Below, piece after piece: positions 22,575 through 34,260 of a stretch of 64,000 bases of DNA. The notes beneath the pieces are model-generated. The model saw nothing but the letters and a program-made list of their open reading frames with translations, ran no database searches and was not told the origin of the DNA. Source of the stretch: Porogramme epimiltina (lineage: Eukaryota > Basidiomycota > Agaricomycetes > Polyporales > Polyporaceae); contig FTLJ01000283.1 of the NCBI GenBank assembly GCA_900155495.1, forward strand, positions 62,001 through 126,000, given 5' to 3'. Position 1 is the first letter of the stretch, and each line of letters begins with the position of its first letter. A program made the translations under genes and the position numbers.

Positions 22575-25500
22575 TCACGGAACCGCTCCATTCCCATTCC
22601 CATTCATATGGTGCCTCTCCACGAGGCCAACCTGGAGGTAGGCCAGCACGGCCGGGATCGAGCTGTTCTGGCGACACACTATCTCCAAATCATGCCCGCT
22701 CCACAACCGCCCGTCTGGCCGCGACGGGGGCGAGCCGTTCGGTGCGTCGTCGTCGAGCTCAGATTCCCCAGCGCCTTGCTCACGGTAAAGCTGGCTCCGG
22801 GACTTGGACCGCACGTGCGACGCCGCCGCCGCCGCCGACATGTCGGGACGGCGACCGATGGTGCCGGACCGCCCGAGCGCACTCGAGACGCTGCCGCTCC
22901 TGCTTCGACTGCCGTTCAGGCGCGCGAGGGCCATGTCGATAGCGGAGGGGTAGGGCAGGCCGGAAGACGCGCTGCCTTCCTCGGAACTGATCAGGGTGTC
23001 TTGGAGAACCTTGAACGCGAGCGACTCGGACGCGCGGCTCGTGGACGGCCCGGCCGCGGGTGGGGTCGAGGCAATGTCGATCTGGCGCTTCAGCGACACC
23101 GTCCACTGGTGACGGATGAGGGGGTCGTCGACGCTGAACATGTACCGCCGCTTGAGGCCGGTGTGGTTGAGGAATGCCACTTGGAATGTGTTGCGCATGA
23201 ACGAGCGCTCAACGACGACAGGGCTGCTGAGCGGCAGGCCGGAGTACGCAAGCGCGTTCGGACCCGACTTCCACATGATGATCGTCTTGTTGCCTAGCGC
23301 CTTGCCCGTGACACGGAACGAGACTTCGGACGACTTCGCAAAGTTGAGCAGCGGCGGGTCGAACTCCAGATCCTGCCCGTACAGCTGGATCGTTAGCTGT
23401 GGGTCGGGCTGCGGTATCCGGAGGATGACGGGCTCCGATTGCATGCGGTAAGTGAGGCGGGGAGGGAGGGGGCGCTTAACGTTGACGATGATGTCGGGTT
23501 GGCTCGCAATGCTTGACGGGTGGCGCGCCTGGAAGAGCTTTTCCTTGCGGATTGACGCGTAGATTTTGTCTAGGAGATCGTCCGGAACCAATCCGCGTGG
23601 GTCCCAGCGTCGGAAGGCCTCGATGAAGTCGCGCGGGATGACGTTTCGCTTCGGGTATCCGGTGATACCGGGCTCCTGAGCAATACCGCCATGCATGACG
23701 TCGTTGAGCTGGAGGACGGCGCGCGACATTCTGATCGCTAAGTCCTTGTCGTAGGTAACGATACCGGCGTTGGCCTCATACCACCGGCTCGCGAAAGAGT
23801 CCAAGAGGTACTCAGACGGATTCGCGTGCCCTGTCGAGGTCCTTGAGGGGATGTGGATAGCCTGCAGGAACACGCGGAGCGCCTTGTCGATGCGAAGGCC
23901 GGTAAGTCCGAAGTTGTCCACGAACGCTTTGAGCGCGACCTTTGAAGACCGACGCGCGAGGTAGTCCCCAAGGCGAGCCCTGTCTATGTCAACGGCGCGG
24001 AACAGCAGCTGTCCGACCGCAACGTCGTCCCGCGAGCCCGTCTTCCCGAGTAGCGTCGAGACCGCAAGGTCGGGGTCCCTCGAAAACTGCTGGACGAAGC
24101 TACGAATGAGGGGGTGCCGCATGGGATTGGAAGTCGCTAACGTCTTCGTCCGAGCGTCGTCGCGGTCGCCGCTGAATCGGAGTTCCTTGAGCTGCACGAC
24201 GCTTTTGACGATATACTTCCTGTCTAGGGGACTGGGTCTCGTCCCATCAAGGAGGCCGTCGGAGTCCTGGAGAATGGGCTTCGCGATGATCAGAATGTCG
24301 TTGAATAGGAACAGGAACCTGTCCTTGACTGTATTCGCGTTCGCAACTTGAAGGACCGGGGAGGACAAGACGAGCTTCCTGGGAGGATCATCGAAGGCGG
24401 AGGGCCATATTGAGCTCTTGGAACCGCGTCCAAGAACCTCTTCAAGCCGTTCCATGATAATCACGCCCGCAGAGGGCCCACTTGGCACAGGATCAGGAGA
24501 GTGGTGCGACGACGACATCGTGGACGAAAGCGACTCCGAGGTCGAACGCGTGGGAAAATCATCCAAAGAAGATTGGGGGTCGGGCGTGGAGGAAGGGGGG
24601 TCAGGTGGAGACGGGAACACTGGGGAGGAGAAGTTTGACAGCACATATGCGGGGGACGCGGCTCCACTTCGCATGGGCAGGTTCATCTCCGTGTCCGCGC
24701 GCTGCGAGTCCGACGGCGAGTCCAAGACATGAGGCAACTCCTTGGGCGTGCCGCCCAACCTCTGAGCGCTGGTGACGTTGGTCGGCGTTCGTGACTTGTC
24801 ACTATCCCAGCTTTGGGCAGTAAGTTCGCTCTCCTTCCGCTGTATGTAGAGGTCGGTGAAAGACGGCTTCTTCTCCATGCGGGAGCGTGAGTCCGATTGC
24901 TGGATTGGGAGTGCAGTAGGAGCCGCGGTGGGTGTGGTGGGCTGAGATCTGAACTTGCTCAGCCACTTGCGGACGCCATCACGATTCATGGGTAGCTTGC
25001 CGAGAGAGCCCGAGGTACTCGGAGAGATGACAAGAGGAGCGGGAGTGTTGAAGTACTCGGTATGGGAGGAGGATGACGGCGCTGAAGACAGGGGTTGGGA
25101 GAACTTGGGCAACAAGCGACTGTCGGATGCCTGGTGCGAGAGTTTGCGCTCCCGGCCTGTGTCGGCACCCCTTGTCGTTGCGGCGGAGGAGGTGGAAGTA
25201 CTAGGGGCGATCTCGAGGGGGTAGGGGAAGGCGAGTGTTGGGGAGGTGACATCGGGGGAGGACGCAGAGGGAGGAATAAGTTGTTTGAGCGCGGGGAAAG
25301 GGAACAACTTCGAATCCTGGTACTTGAACAGGTCCGCGGAGAGCGGCGGGGGAATGGGAGAAGCGCCGCCAGGTGGGGCGGACTGGGGTGGCAAAGAGAG
25401 TGCAGATGCGGAGGCGGAGGTAGACTGCATGAGCGGAGGTTGCGCCTGCTGTGCCGCAAACACGCCCACTCCCGGGGACTCTCCCTTCTCATTCTTGCCG

Positions 25501-27750
25501 CTGTTGAGACTCACGCCACTCTCTCGGCTGACGGAAGAGTCCGTGTTGTACCGCCGTTCCCGCGCACTGATGCTGTTGGTCCGGGAGCGGCGGCCACCAT
25601 TGGACCCGCTACGCGTGAAGGTATTCTTCATCTTCTCCCACGTACTGATGCTCTCGCCTGGCCTCTTCGGCGTCGATTCTGCCCGAACGTCGTCCAATTC
25701 GGGGTAGTCGGTCGCGGCGGAAGGAGATCGGGCCACGGATAGTCGCATGGGGTACATGGGCGAAGGTGGGATGCCGGACGAAGACGGCTCTGGAGGTTGC
25801 TCCTCGGGCGGCATGGACAGAGCAAGCGGGGAAGCAGGGGAAGCCGGGACATGCGAAGGCATCGTTTCCGGAGATGTCTCGACGTCGACGATGAGAGGCT
25901 TCGGCGCCGATGGTCGCTCTTCCTCAGGGACATACTCCTGCGAAGACCTGTGTCCAGCGGTATCCCCATACACCCCCTCGATGTCAACATCCTCTTCGGG
26001 CTCGGGTTCCCTCTGTTCTTCCTCATCTTCGTCGTCCTCATCCTCGTCGTCATCGTCATCCACCGGGACTATAGTCCATGAGTTCACCTGTAACGACATA
26101 AGGAACAAATCACTCACCGGGTTCTGCAACCCAGCTGATCTCGCTATCCCGCTCGAACGCGTTCGTCGACCCTAGTGCCAATCGACTCCTACTCCGTGGT
26201 TCCTGGTATCGCAAATCCTCCTCATCGGGCAAGGGAGGCTCTTGCTCCTTCAGCGGAGTCTGGAATGGGCTGGCTGGGAATATGTCCGCCCCTCTGAAGC
26301 TGGGGTTGTGTGACAAGAACATAGGCACTACAACGACACCAGCTGGCGTTGAGTCGGTGGAGGCATTTGAAGGGGCGTCTGAAGTGTGGGGAAGGCGGGG
26401 CCCGGTCGGCGCACGATAGTTGCGTGCGGGGGTCGTGGGTAGATTGGGTGGCCTTGGGGGCACAGCGCGCTCCGGGAGATCATCCTCGTCTTCGATAACT
26501 ACTCCACGGTGACCCAGGGGCGTCTCGTAGTTGAAGGGAACGTTCCCGTTCGGGCCTAGACGTGAGGGTGCACGGCTCGAGTCTCCGTTCTGCGCGCGGC
26601 TATTCGCGGAGGGTGGCCGGGGAGGCTCAGGGGTATTGCGGAGGAAGGGAGGAAGCGGGGAAGGTGGCACGATAGGCGTAGTAGGCGTTGTGGCGGGGAG
26701 TTCCCGATCCTCACGATCGTCGACGACGGTTGATGCGCGTGAGGAGCTGCGGCGGTGCGAACGCCTGCGTCGTTTCTTCGTGGAGGTCGAAGGTGGTGGC
26801 GGCGCCTCTTCCCCACCACTCGTCTGTTCGCCATCTGTTTGGTTGTTGATGCGGTTTCCCAGTCGATGAAGCATCATCTGTCGTGCAGCTATCCGTTCCC
26901 CGCCAGCGACCGTGTTGTTCCTGGTGAGCTTCCCTGCGGGCGTGGGGGACTGCGAAGAAATGAAAGCAAGGTCGATGGGTTCTCCAGTGAGCTTGGACAT
27001 GGCCATCGCACGCGCTGCACCTGCGCTGTTGGACCTGAAAAGACCCGCACCGACGCCCTTCTGGATGTCATCGAGTGAGGGGAGGGGGGTGGATGGTGTT
27101 GTACCGGGATAGAACAGAGGTGGCACAGCATGGACCGGTGACCGGAGAAGGCGCGACATTGGCAAACCGGGGATGTGGGAGGGTATTGGCGATAACAGGG
27201 GAGGGGAAGGAGGTGGATCTTCTCCTGGACCAGAGCCGGAGGCATAATACTCGTCCGCAGAGGATTCGTTCGCACCGGAGCCGACTTGTGGAGACTGCTT
27301 GACGAGAGCTTTGCCCTTGAGGTCCTTAGAGCCCCTTGACCTCGTCCGGGATCGCGAGCGACGTTTCTTAGGGGTCTTGACGGTGTCTTCTACGACGACC
27401 GCAGCGCTCGTCTCTCCCTCTCTATCCTCACCGTCGCCGTCATCATTCGGCGTCTCCCCTGTCTCCGCCTTCTCCCCCACCGTCCCAGCTTGCGACGGGG
27501 TCGAGGTCTCACCCAGGCTTCCGCTCAACGCCTCGCCCGAGCCTCCATCCATCCCGTTGCTGCTCGCACTTCCGGCGTCCCGCTCTTCGCTGTCGTTACG
27601 GTCGTCGCCTTGCGACCGCTCTCCTTCGCTGTACCCTTCGACGTGCATGGGCGGACGGCGGCCATCCTTCATGCGCGGTAGGGATGCAGCGCGCTTGAGC
27701 TTTGCAATGGCTGTCGCCCGTGCCTCGGCGGCGGTTGGAGGTGAATCCAT
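22575..27750 (-). CDS. Sec7-domain protein with PH-like regions, probable catalytically impaired Arf-GEF
   Basis: Two exons (27750-26118 and 26068-22575; 5,127 nt) encode 1,708 residues. The junction reads WVAEP then VPVDDDDD. The first ~1,050 residues are Ser/Pro/Arg-rich and disordered, with a poly-acidic block at the start of exon 2. A PH-like segment (MERLEEVLGRGS, then FLFLFNDILIIAKP) lies at about 1083-1190. The Sec7 domain follows at about 1210-1385: GDYLARRSSKVALKAFVDNF, then DKALRVFLQAIHIP, then FASRWYEANAGIVTYDKDLA, RMSRAVLQLNDVMHG and DDLLDKIYASIR. A C-terminal PH-like region (about 1497-1547) includes RRYMFSVDDPLIRHQW. Sec7 proteins load GTP on Arf GTPases at Golgi or plasma membrane. 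Here the LPGE glutamate finger reads IPSR, with a short insertion after it. The overall order resembles yeast Syt1-type Sec7-PH proteins. Confidence 0.88.
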
Positions 27751-29526
27751 GCTGGTGGATGCTCAGGTGCGGAAGGCGGTTCGAATGCACCTCGGAGTCT
27801 GTTCGAATGCAGTGTTACGGCGTGCGTGGCAGAAGGGGGATCGTCACCGGACCTTGGGATGTTCAGCTACCACAGCAGCTATCGTGTGTCATAAGTACAG
27901 TGTCGCATGTATGCGCACAATGGGAGGCTTACCTGGCAAGACATATAGGCGGTTGGGGGGAGGGGGGTCTGGGGAAGGTGGTGGAGAAAGAGAGAGTACG
28001 TGATGAGCGTCCAAAAGTGGCAGGCGTAATATTGGTCGTGATTCTTCCGCTCAAGCGCCCATTTTGCCTCGTGGAAAGTTGAAACCTTGTCCGTAGCCGG
28101 GTTGACGTTGTGCGTCCATGTTCTCCTCGCTCGAACGCCCTTGACGACATCCAAACCTTTTTCTAAACTGTGTTTCAGGATGGTGCAATAAGGGCGCCCC
28201 TCGAGAGTGTCGCCAGGTTCCTTGTTCGTCTATTAGGGGGGAAATAAGCCCGCAACCCGCGCAGGGATCGCCATGACGGTGAGTTCGCCCTTCTCTCTTC
28301 ATCTTTGTTACTGCACGTCTTTGTTAGTCTTCTCCGTTGACTCACAAACGACTAGACTACTACGGCCGGCATCGGACTGTTTTGCCGTTTTCCGGAATGA
28401 AACCTTCCATCGGAGACTTCTTTCCCCTTGGGTCAAAGTTAGGGTCCCTTCGGTGTTATCACTCCTACCATCCGAAAGTCCATTAGGATCTCCACTCAAG
28501 GATCGTCATACTCAGTGGCCTATCGACCCCCCATTTTGAGGTCAGCAACTTCTAGTCCAGCCGCGACCCGTCGCCAGGTCTTCCGCCTACGACCCCCTAA
28601 AATCAACGATCCTCCCTCTCATGTCCGTGGCGCCTCATGCTACTGACACCGAGGACGTGTATCGTGCTCTTATCTTCCGACAGGTGCGTGCCTACCTCCT
28701 CCATGAAATCGATGGGAGGTCCCCGTCCACACGGTGTATGACAATACAAACATGGTAGTATTACGCGGCCTCCTGGCACCTCATTTGCTGGAGAGAGATT
28801 CAAAGTGGGTCATACGACTCCGGTGTCTACTAACACGAGGCGCGGATGACGAGAAGAAGCTTCAGAATGGTGGCATTCCAGGACATGGCGCTCATTTAGT
28901 GTAATACAAGCTTCAAACATGTAAATGCGTTCTATCTGGATTGTGATCATGAATGCAGCACCGAACTGATACGTTTCGGACGGAAGGCGGAAGGCGTCTG
29001 AGTGTGCGCGGTATGTGGACTCTTGAAAGGCAGCAATTAAGTTAACAACATGGGCGCCCGCGTCAATAGTCTATCAGCAGGCGTGCGGTGAGGCTGAGGA
29101 TATACTCAATAACAATGGGACTACCATTCTCCAGAGTGAGCGACGATCTCAGCAGCGCCCCGATGCTCTTGGGGTAGACATCTATATACGCTGAGCTCCT
29201 CGGTCCTTTTTAACATCAATTCATAAAAGAACTCTTCGGTCCGACCGTCGTCTTGTTCAAACATATACGCTCGCAGTGCTTAGGTGGATTGACACGAGAC
29301 TTCAAAACCATAAGCGAAGGTGCAGTGACGTCATAGCTGATGTGCGTGGTGTCAGTAGTGGATGCAAAGTTGAATATATCCGTGAATTCACAGGGCGAAG
29401 TCCCTGAGTATTGAGGTCAAACAAGCAGCGCGAAGACGAGCGAGGAAATATCATGAATGATTAATGTACGTGTATAGGAGTGGTGGAGTAAAGGATAACG
29501 ACATAGGTCGCGATGATACTTTTGGT
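27751..29526. other. Gene-free stretch, one doubtful short frame
   Basis: This 1.8 kb region between the Sec7 start and the MIA40 stop includes the Sec7 promoter. One short plus-strand frame from an ATG at 28621 (MSVAPHATDTEDVYRALIFRQ, then a GTGCGT donor-like site at 28684) has coding-like composition, but I cannot find a following exon. A minus-strand frame starting at about 28154 has similarly weak support. Neither is called as a gene. Confidence 0.4.
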
Positions 29527-30406
29527 CTAGTGGGATACAGGAGCCGCAGCCTTCCGAGGCTTGTCCTTCTTCTCCGTAGACGGGACAGGTATGTCGGATT
29601 GTTCATGAACGGCAGCAGGTTGCTGCTCTGGTGGAGGCGCTGCGTCGTCCGGGACTGGTGAGGCGTCGGGGGTGAAGTCTTCATCGTCGTCGTCGTTCAT
29701 GATGTCTACACACGTCATACTCAGTATCTATCCACCATACACCAAATGACCGAGCATAACAGTAACTCACCGTCACCGTACACGTCCGGATGCTCCCGGA
29801 AGCACTCTTGCATGGCCTTGAACTTCTCCACGCAGTCGATGCCCTTCGGCTCCGCTTCAGAGAAGACGAAGCACGAAAATGCTTCACGGAACTGCATCCC
29901 GCACGGGCCATGTGCCATACCACCAAGGCAAGGGCAGTCCCAGTTGATCTCGCCAGTCTCCGGGTTAAACGCTCCGCCACCCCCGCCCGAGCTCTCCCCT
30001 GCCTCTCCTTCCTCAGGTGCGGCCTTGGGTTCACCGGCCGGTGCTTCTGAAGGTACGGGTGCGTCTTCTAATATTGAAGGCTCGGTTGGCGTAACAGTGA
30101 TGGGGGCATCCTCTGAAGGAGTTGAAGCCTTTGGTATTGACGAAGCCCGCTTCGGAGCTGGGGGAATACAGGGTTGGTCAAACGTTGTCCAACGCAAGGC
30201 ATGCATTACTGCGTATACTCACGAGATGAAGAAGAGTCCAACGCTATCCTCTCCCTATACCACGCGCTCCAGACAAAGTATGAAGTTGCCACGGCAGAGG
30301 CACCAAGGACAGCGCGAAGACGTGCCGGGCGTGTTGAGGACGAGGCGGCGCGCGATGACGTGTGCAAAGAGCGCCTCAACGACGCGTTCGCAAGAGTCCT
30401 GAACAT
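29527..30406 (-). CDS. MIA40: Mitochondrial intermembrane space import and assembly protein MIA40
   Basis: Three exons (30406-30223, 30157-29771, 29705-29527; 750 nt) encode 249 residues. MIA40 is the oxidoreductase that traps and oxidises Cys-rich proteins entering the mitochondrial intermembrane space, recharged by Erv1. The N-terminus is a matrix presequence ([20 protein letters not shown]) followed by a membrane anchor ([20 protein letters not shown]), as in fungal MIA40. An Ala/Pro/Glu-rich linker leads to the catalytic CPC ([14 protein letters not shown]). The twin Cx9C helices follow: [11 protein letters not shown] and [11 protein letters not shown]. All six diagnostic cysteines are present. 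The tail is acidic and ends with a Lys/Ala/Pro stretch. Length is a little under the yeast protein because the linker is shorter. Confidence 0.95.
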
Positions 30407-30994
30407 CGTGGTAGAGGGAGAAGGAGCGACCGGACGTGCTTTATGCACTGAGCTAGCAAGACCGAAGAGGGCCGGGGAAGTGGAGAACAATAAGTAAGCA
30501 CGAGAGGAGGGGTGAACAGGCGCCCACCACAAATTCGCTGACGCAGACCAATCCCGGCTCGGCAGATTACGAAGGGCACAGTCGGGCGTGGGAAGCCGAC
30601 GCGGCCTCGAATAGGAAATGCGTCGGGACCCTCGGTGAACAGCGCGAGCGAACAGCTTCACGCTCATACAGCCACTTTCGACACATTTCGGGTGCTCACA
30701 CTGACACAGCAAAAAGCTGGACGCTTCGTTCCCAAAGTTGTCAGAATCGGCGGGTTGTTCGGCGGCGTCCTTTCAGTCACCGCACAAGTCAGCATCGACT
30801 CTTGAAATGGCAGCGCTGGCATCCAAGCTACATTTAGAAAAGCGGACGAGGAATCAAGTCGGGGGGCTGCTAGAGGATTGCGTTTTCAAGGTGAGACGTA
30901 GTATCGGGCTCTAGGCCATTGCACCGAAACATGGACAGTTTTCATTTTCTATATAGTAGCAGTGCCGAGTCAATGTAGCGCGCCCACATGGCCC
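30407..30994. other. Intergenic, MIA40 promoter side
   Basis: This 588-base region holds the promoter of MIA40 and the 3' end of the next minus-strand gene. Nothing coding is recognised. Confidence 0.45.
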
Positions 30995-32128
30995 TCACTG
31001 GCCTGAACCTTGGTTCTTGTCCCACCACCCGTCCCGAAAAAAGTCGCTACTTCGGGGAGTACCCTTCAAAAAAAAAATAAGGGGCACTCCGTGGCGCTCA
31101 TAGCCTGTGCACATCAAACCGCCCTTGGTCAGTACCCTAGTATACACTGCAATACTTGGAAAACCCACCCATCTGAACCCGTGTGGTCGCGATTCTATTA
31201 GGGTGCTTCCACGCCGTGACAATCGGGGTCTCGGGTAGCGCTCTGGGGAAACATAGGAAGCAATTCTTTGGAGCATGGCCATGACCCGATCATGGTTCTG
31301 GGTGTCGGTGACGCGTTTGCTGATGGTTTCTTTTATCTATAATCATGCAAAGTAATTCGCCACGAATGATTCAGAGTTGTGCTCAAAGCCTGGGGATGCC
31401 TCATGATTGGTGATTTACCTGAAAGACAACGATTGCGTGGGAAAGAGCTTGACGGGCATCCGTAATCAATTTTGAATGGTCGTCCTTTCCAGTGAGGCGA
31501 TGAATGAAGCGTGCATTCGTGATATGGCGCATTCTCTCGCGGATGCCGAGTAGCTGCCTGTGAGTTGAAACAATACTCTATGTTACCGCGACACAGTATA
31601 CATTAGAAGGAAACACCCACTGATGAAGATCCATTACTGCGTTAATGAACAACTCGTCCCTAGCGTCATCCGGGACGATCACGATGGCCTTCTCAACGGC
31701 TTCCAAAATACCCTTTGTCATCCACAGAAGTTCTGAAGCCTCTTTGCCATTGGCTTTGACGTCCTGTTGGAAATCATGGTTAACAATGGGAGAGGCTTGC
31801 TCGTCTAAGCTAAATATTCGCTCACTTCTGCATATTTAATGATCATCAGCCCCGCTTCAATCACGGCCTGGATAGGGCCTGCAGCGGGACAAGCTGACGC
31901 GAGCTTGGAAAGGATCTCCGATATAATCTTGACTACTCCGAGGACAGGACGGGTGACGCTTGGTTTGACATGGCTGACGGTGCCGTGAGGCGCGACACCG
32001 AGAATGACATGTTTCGCTCCGACTTCGCCAGAGTTGGATATATACTTGGGAGCAGGGAGAAAGGAGCTGGGTCCGACATTGGTCCCAGAACGGATGCGAC
32101 GAGACGAAAGGCGGCGCCAGATTGTCAT
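30995..32128 (-). CDS. Four-helix-bundle (MLKL/HeLo-like N-domain) protein, copy 1
   Basis: Four exons (32128-31826, 31763-31621, 31557-31419, 31336-30995; 927 nt) encode 308 residues. After a short Arg/Ser-rich start the protein is helical: VLGVVKIISEILSKLASACP, AAGPIQAVIEAGLMIIKYAE, then DVKANGKEASELLWMTKGIL, LGIRERMRHITNARFIHRL and KLITDARQALSHAIVVFQ. The pattern (amphipathic helices, a glycine-proline turn AAGPI, helix ending in Y-A-E at an intron) fits the MLKL-NTD-like or HeLo-like four-helix bundles found at the N-terminus of many basidiomycete NLR and kinase proteins. No NACHT, kinase or WD domain follows, so it is stand-alone or truncated. The last exon beyond SYVSPERYPRP is unlike known sequence and its end at 30995 is uncertain. 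A paralog lies at 54251-55292. Confidence 0.62.
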
Positions 32129-32776
32129 TGTGTGCGTTGTTCAATGACGGTGTGGTGGAGAATGAGCTCGAGGGTGCGTGTGAGGGTTGTTGGTGTGTGT
32201 GGAGGATTGCTGGTGTGTGCGAGGGCTGCGAGAAGCACTGATTATGGGACTTTGGGTAGGGCGGTGCTCCTAGGAATCTAACGATTACGCACCCTCCTCC
32301 TTCTCCAGGAACGAATGCACCGAGTAGGCATGCGGCATGAGAGACGCCCTAGTATGCCTTCTGAGAAGGCGAGCCCCGGCTGGGCGGAGTAGCTTAATAG
32401 ACATGCCCTCTCAGGGCGTGCGCGCCGGCCGATGTCTGTTCAATTTATGTCGCTGAGCCTACCATGCCGTGAGGCGGGCTGAATCGCCATGCACGTTCAG
32501 TGGTGAAAGTATTCTGTTACGACTGTGAGCTCGCTATCTGCATCGTCTGGAAGTATATAACAGCGATAACGGTCAGAAATACCCATCCACCTTCTTTTGA
32601 TCGCACATCGCCTCCTGAGGACACAGGGACCGCAAGTTGGATCAAATCCATTCCCCGCCTCGCCACTTTCCCCACACCCTGGCTATTAGTCTGAAGCGGT
32701 AAGCGTCGTATTGAGCGCCCACTCTCTTTTATAGCACAGGGGCGTAAATTACACTTACTGACATCTTCAGGTGCTA
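32129..32776. other. Intergenic, no gene seen
   Basis: About 650 bases lie between the four-helix-bundle gene's start and the stop of the metallo-beta-lactamase gene. An imperfect palindromic GC stretch occurs at about 32400-32440 (GCCCTCTCAGGGCG). It does not fold as a tRNA. Confidence 0.4.
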
Positions 32777-34260
32777 TCAATACGTCGCTGCGTGCATAAA
32801 CTTTTCGCTTTCTGGAGAGCCTTGCACGACCACTCTATTCCCAACGCCGGTGGGCACGCATCCTTCTCCAAAGGCTTCCTCCAACGCCACCTTGGCCGCA
32901 AAGCCGGAGCAGTGCATGGGGAGAATGTATGTCGGAGACGGCCTCAGTTGGCGGGAGAGGAAATCGACGGTAGGCGGAATGCGCTCCACGAGCTCCGTTC
33001 CCGCAAGGTGTAGCCCACCGACGATCTGACCTACAAGTCAAATACCAGCGCTCCAAGTGTGGCATGCAGCGTGCTCACCATGTACACTGGGCGGGAGAAT
33101 GTGTCGACCGCGTCCTTGACGACGTTCACTATCCCTGCGTGAGAACACCTGCGGAGAGCGTGGGCGAGCAGAGCGGAACGGACGCAGTAACCACCTACGC
33201 CGAGAAGATGACGAGCCCCTTGCCAACAACGTCCACAGCGGCGTACCGCTCGTCCATGATGTCCTGCAACACTCCTATCAGCGCGCGCCCACCGTCACTA
33301 GCATGCACTCACCACCTCCTTCACCCACCCCGCCGCGCCCTCCTGCTCCCCCTCCTCGCGCCAGCGCACCCCGCCCGGGAGGCCTCCCTCGAAATGCGTG
33401 ACGCGCGGGATCGCGCCGCTCACCCACACCGCGCCCGCCGCGACCGCATGTCCCTCCGCATGCGCCTCGACCGCCGCGCCGCTCACCGCGATCTCCGCGG
33501 GCGTCGGGTCCGCGGGCAGCCGCGCGATCACGCGCCCGCCCTGGCTCACCGGCGCGATCCCGCGCGCGTACGGCCGGTCCGGGTGCACGTCCACGACGCA
33601 CGGCGCGTCAGGGGGGGTGGCCACGCCGACGGAAGGCGCTGAGGAGGCGGCGGAGCGGCGGTGGCGGAGGAACGCGAGGAGCCCCCCGGTGTGGTCTGAG
33701 TGCCAGTGGGAGAGGACGACGCGCGAGATGCGCGTGGCGGGGACCTTGAGCGCCGCGATGTTCCGGAGGATCGAGCGCGAGTCGGGCCCGGTGTCGAAGA
33801 GGGTGAGCTGGGGCTCGGAGCCCGCGACCTCGGTTTCCTGCGGGCGGCGAGAGGCAGCGGCGGTCAGTCCCGCTTCTGAGGCAGAAGAGACAGGAGGAAG
33901 CGTACGATAAGTGCGGAGAACCCGTGTGCACCTACAAGGGAATAAGAGATCGTGGGGAAAGTTGCAGAAAGGCTAACTTGGACGAACCGCAACAGAAGTC
34001 TTCGAAGTCGAGCACGGGCACGCCTGTGTGCGGGTCCTTGGGGACATCGGGGTCCATCAAGTGCAACGGGACCTCCTGGATGAACCCAGGCGGGAACTTT
34101 GTCATCCTAACAAACACACATTACGAGCTGATTAGCGGCACATTGGGTGCTTCGAACAGGCTTTCGCGGTGACGGATACAAGGACAGACCATTCGATGCT
34201 GTTGTCGACCAGGAAGGTGATCGTCAGCTTGTCGACGGCCTTGATCTTGGACGCGGCCAT
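32777..34260 (-). CDS. Metallo-beta-lactamase-fold hydrolase/transferase-like protein
   Basis: Seven exons (34260-34190, 34106-33988, 33931-33906, 33837-33313, 33263-33199, 33148-33079, 33025-32777; 1,125 nt) encode 374 residues. The metal-binding signature is VVLSHWHSDHTGG (H-x-H-x-D-H). The later ligands are in SACSHAGIVN and PMHCSGF. The segments VDKLTITFLVDNS, FCCGAHGFSALIETEV and LTLFDTGPDS match the branch related to archaeal dihydropterin/ribofuranosylaminobenzene phosphate synthase (COG1237). This branch is widespread in basidiomycetes, where its substrate is unknown. The third exon is only 26 nt and encodes AHGFSALI. Without it the FCCGAHGF motif is broken, so automatic models often misjoin here. 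The middle of the protein is unusually Ala/Gly-rich, reflecting very high GC. Cytosolic, as no signal peptide is seen. Confidence 0.9.

Noticed and set aside
28051..28700. Possible small genes (minus from about 28154; plus from 28621)
   Set aside because: Neither can be extended through a convincing second exon; composition alone is insufficient.
32380..32450. Possible tRNA-like or hairpin segment near GGAGTAGCTTAATAG
   Set aside because: The D-arm-like start has no matching acceptor stem or T-arm (no GGTTCRA box) within 100 bases.
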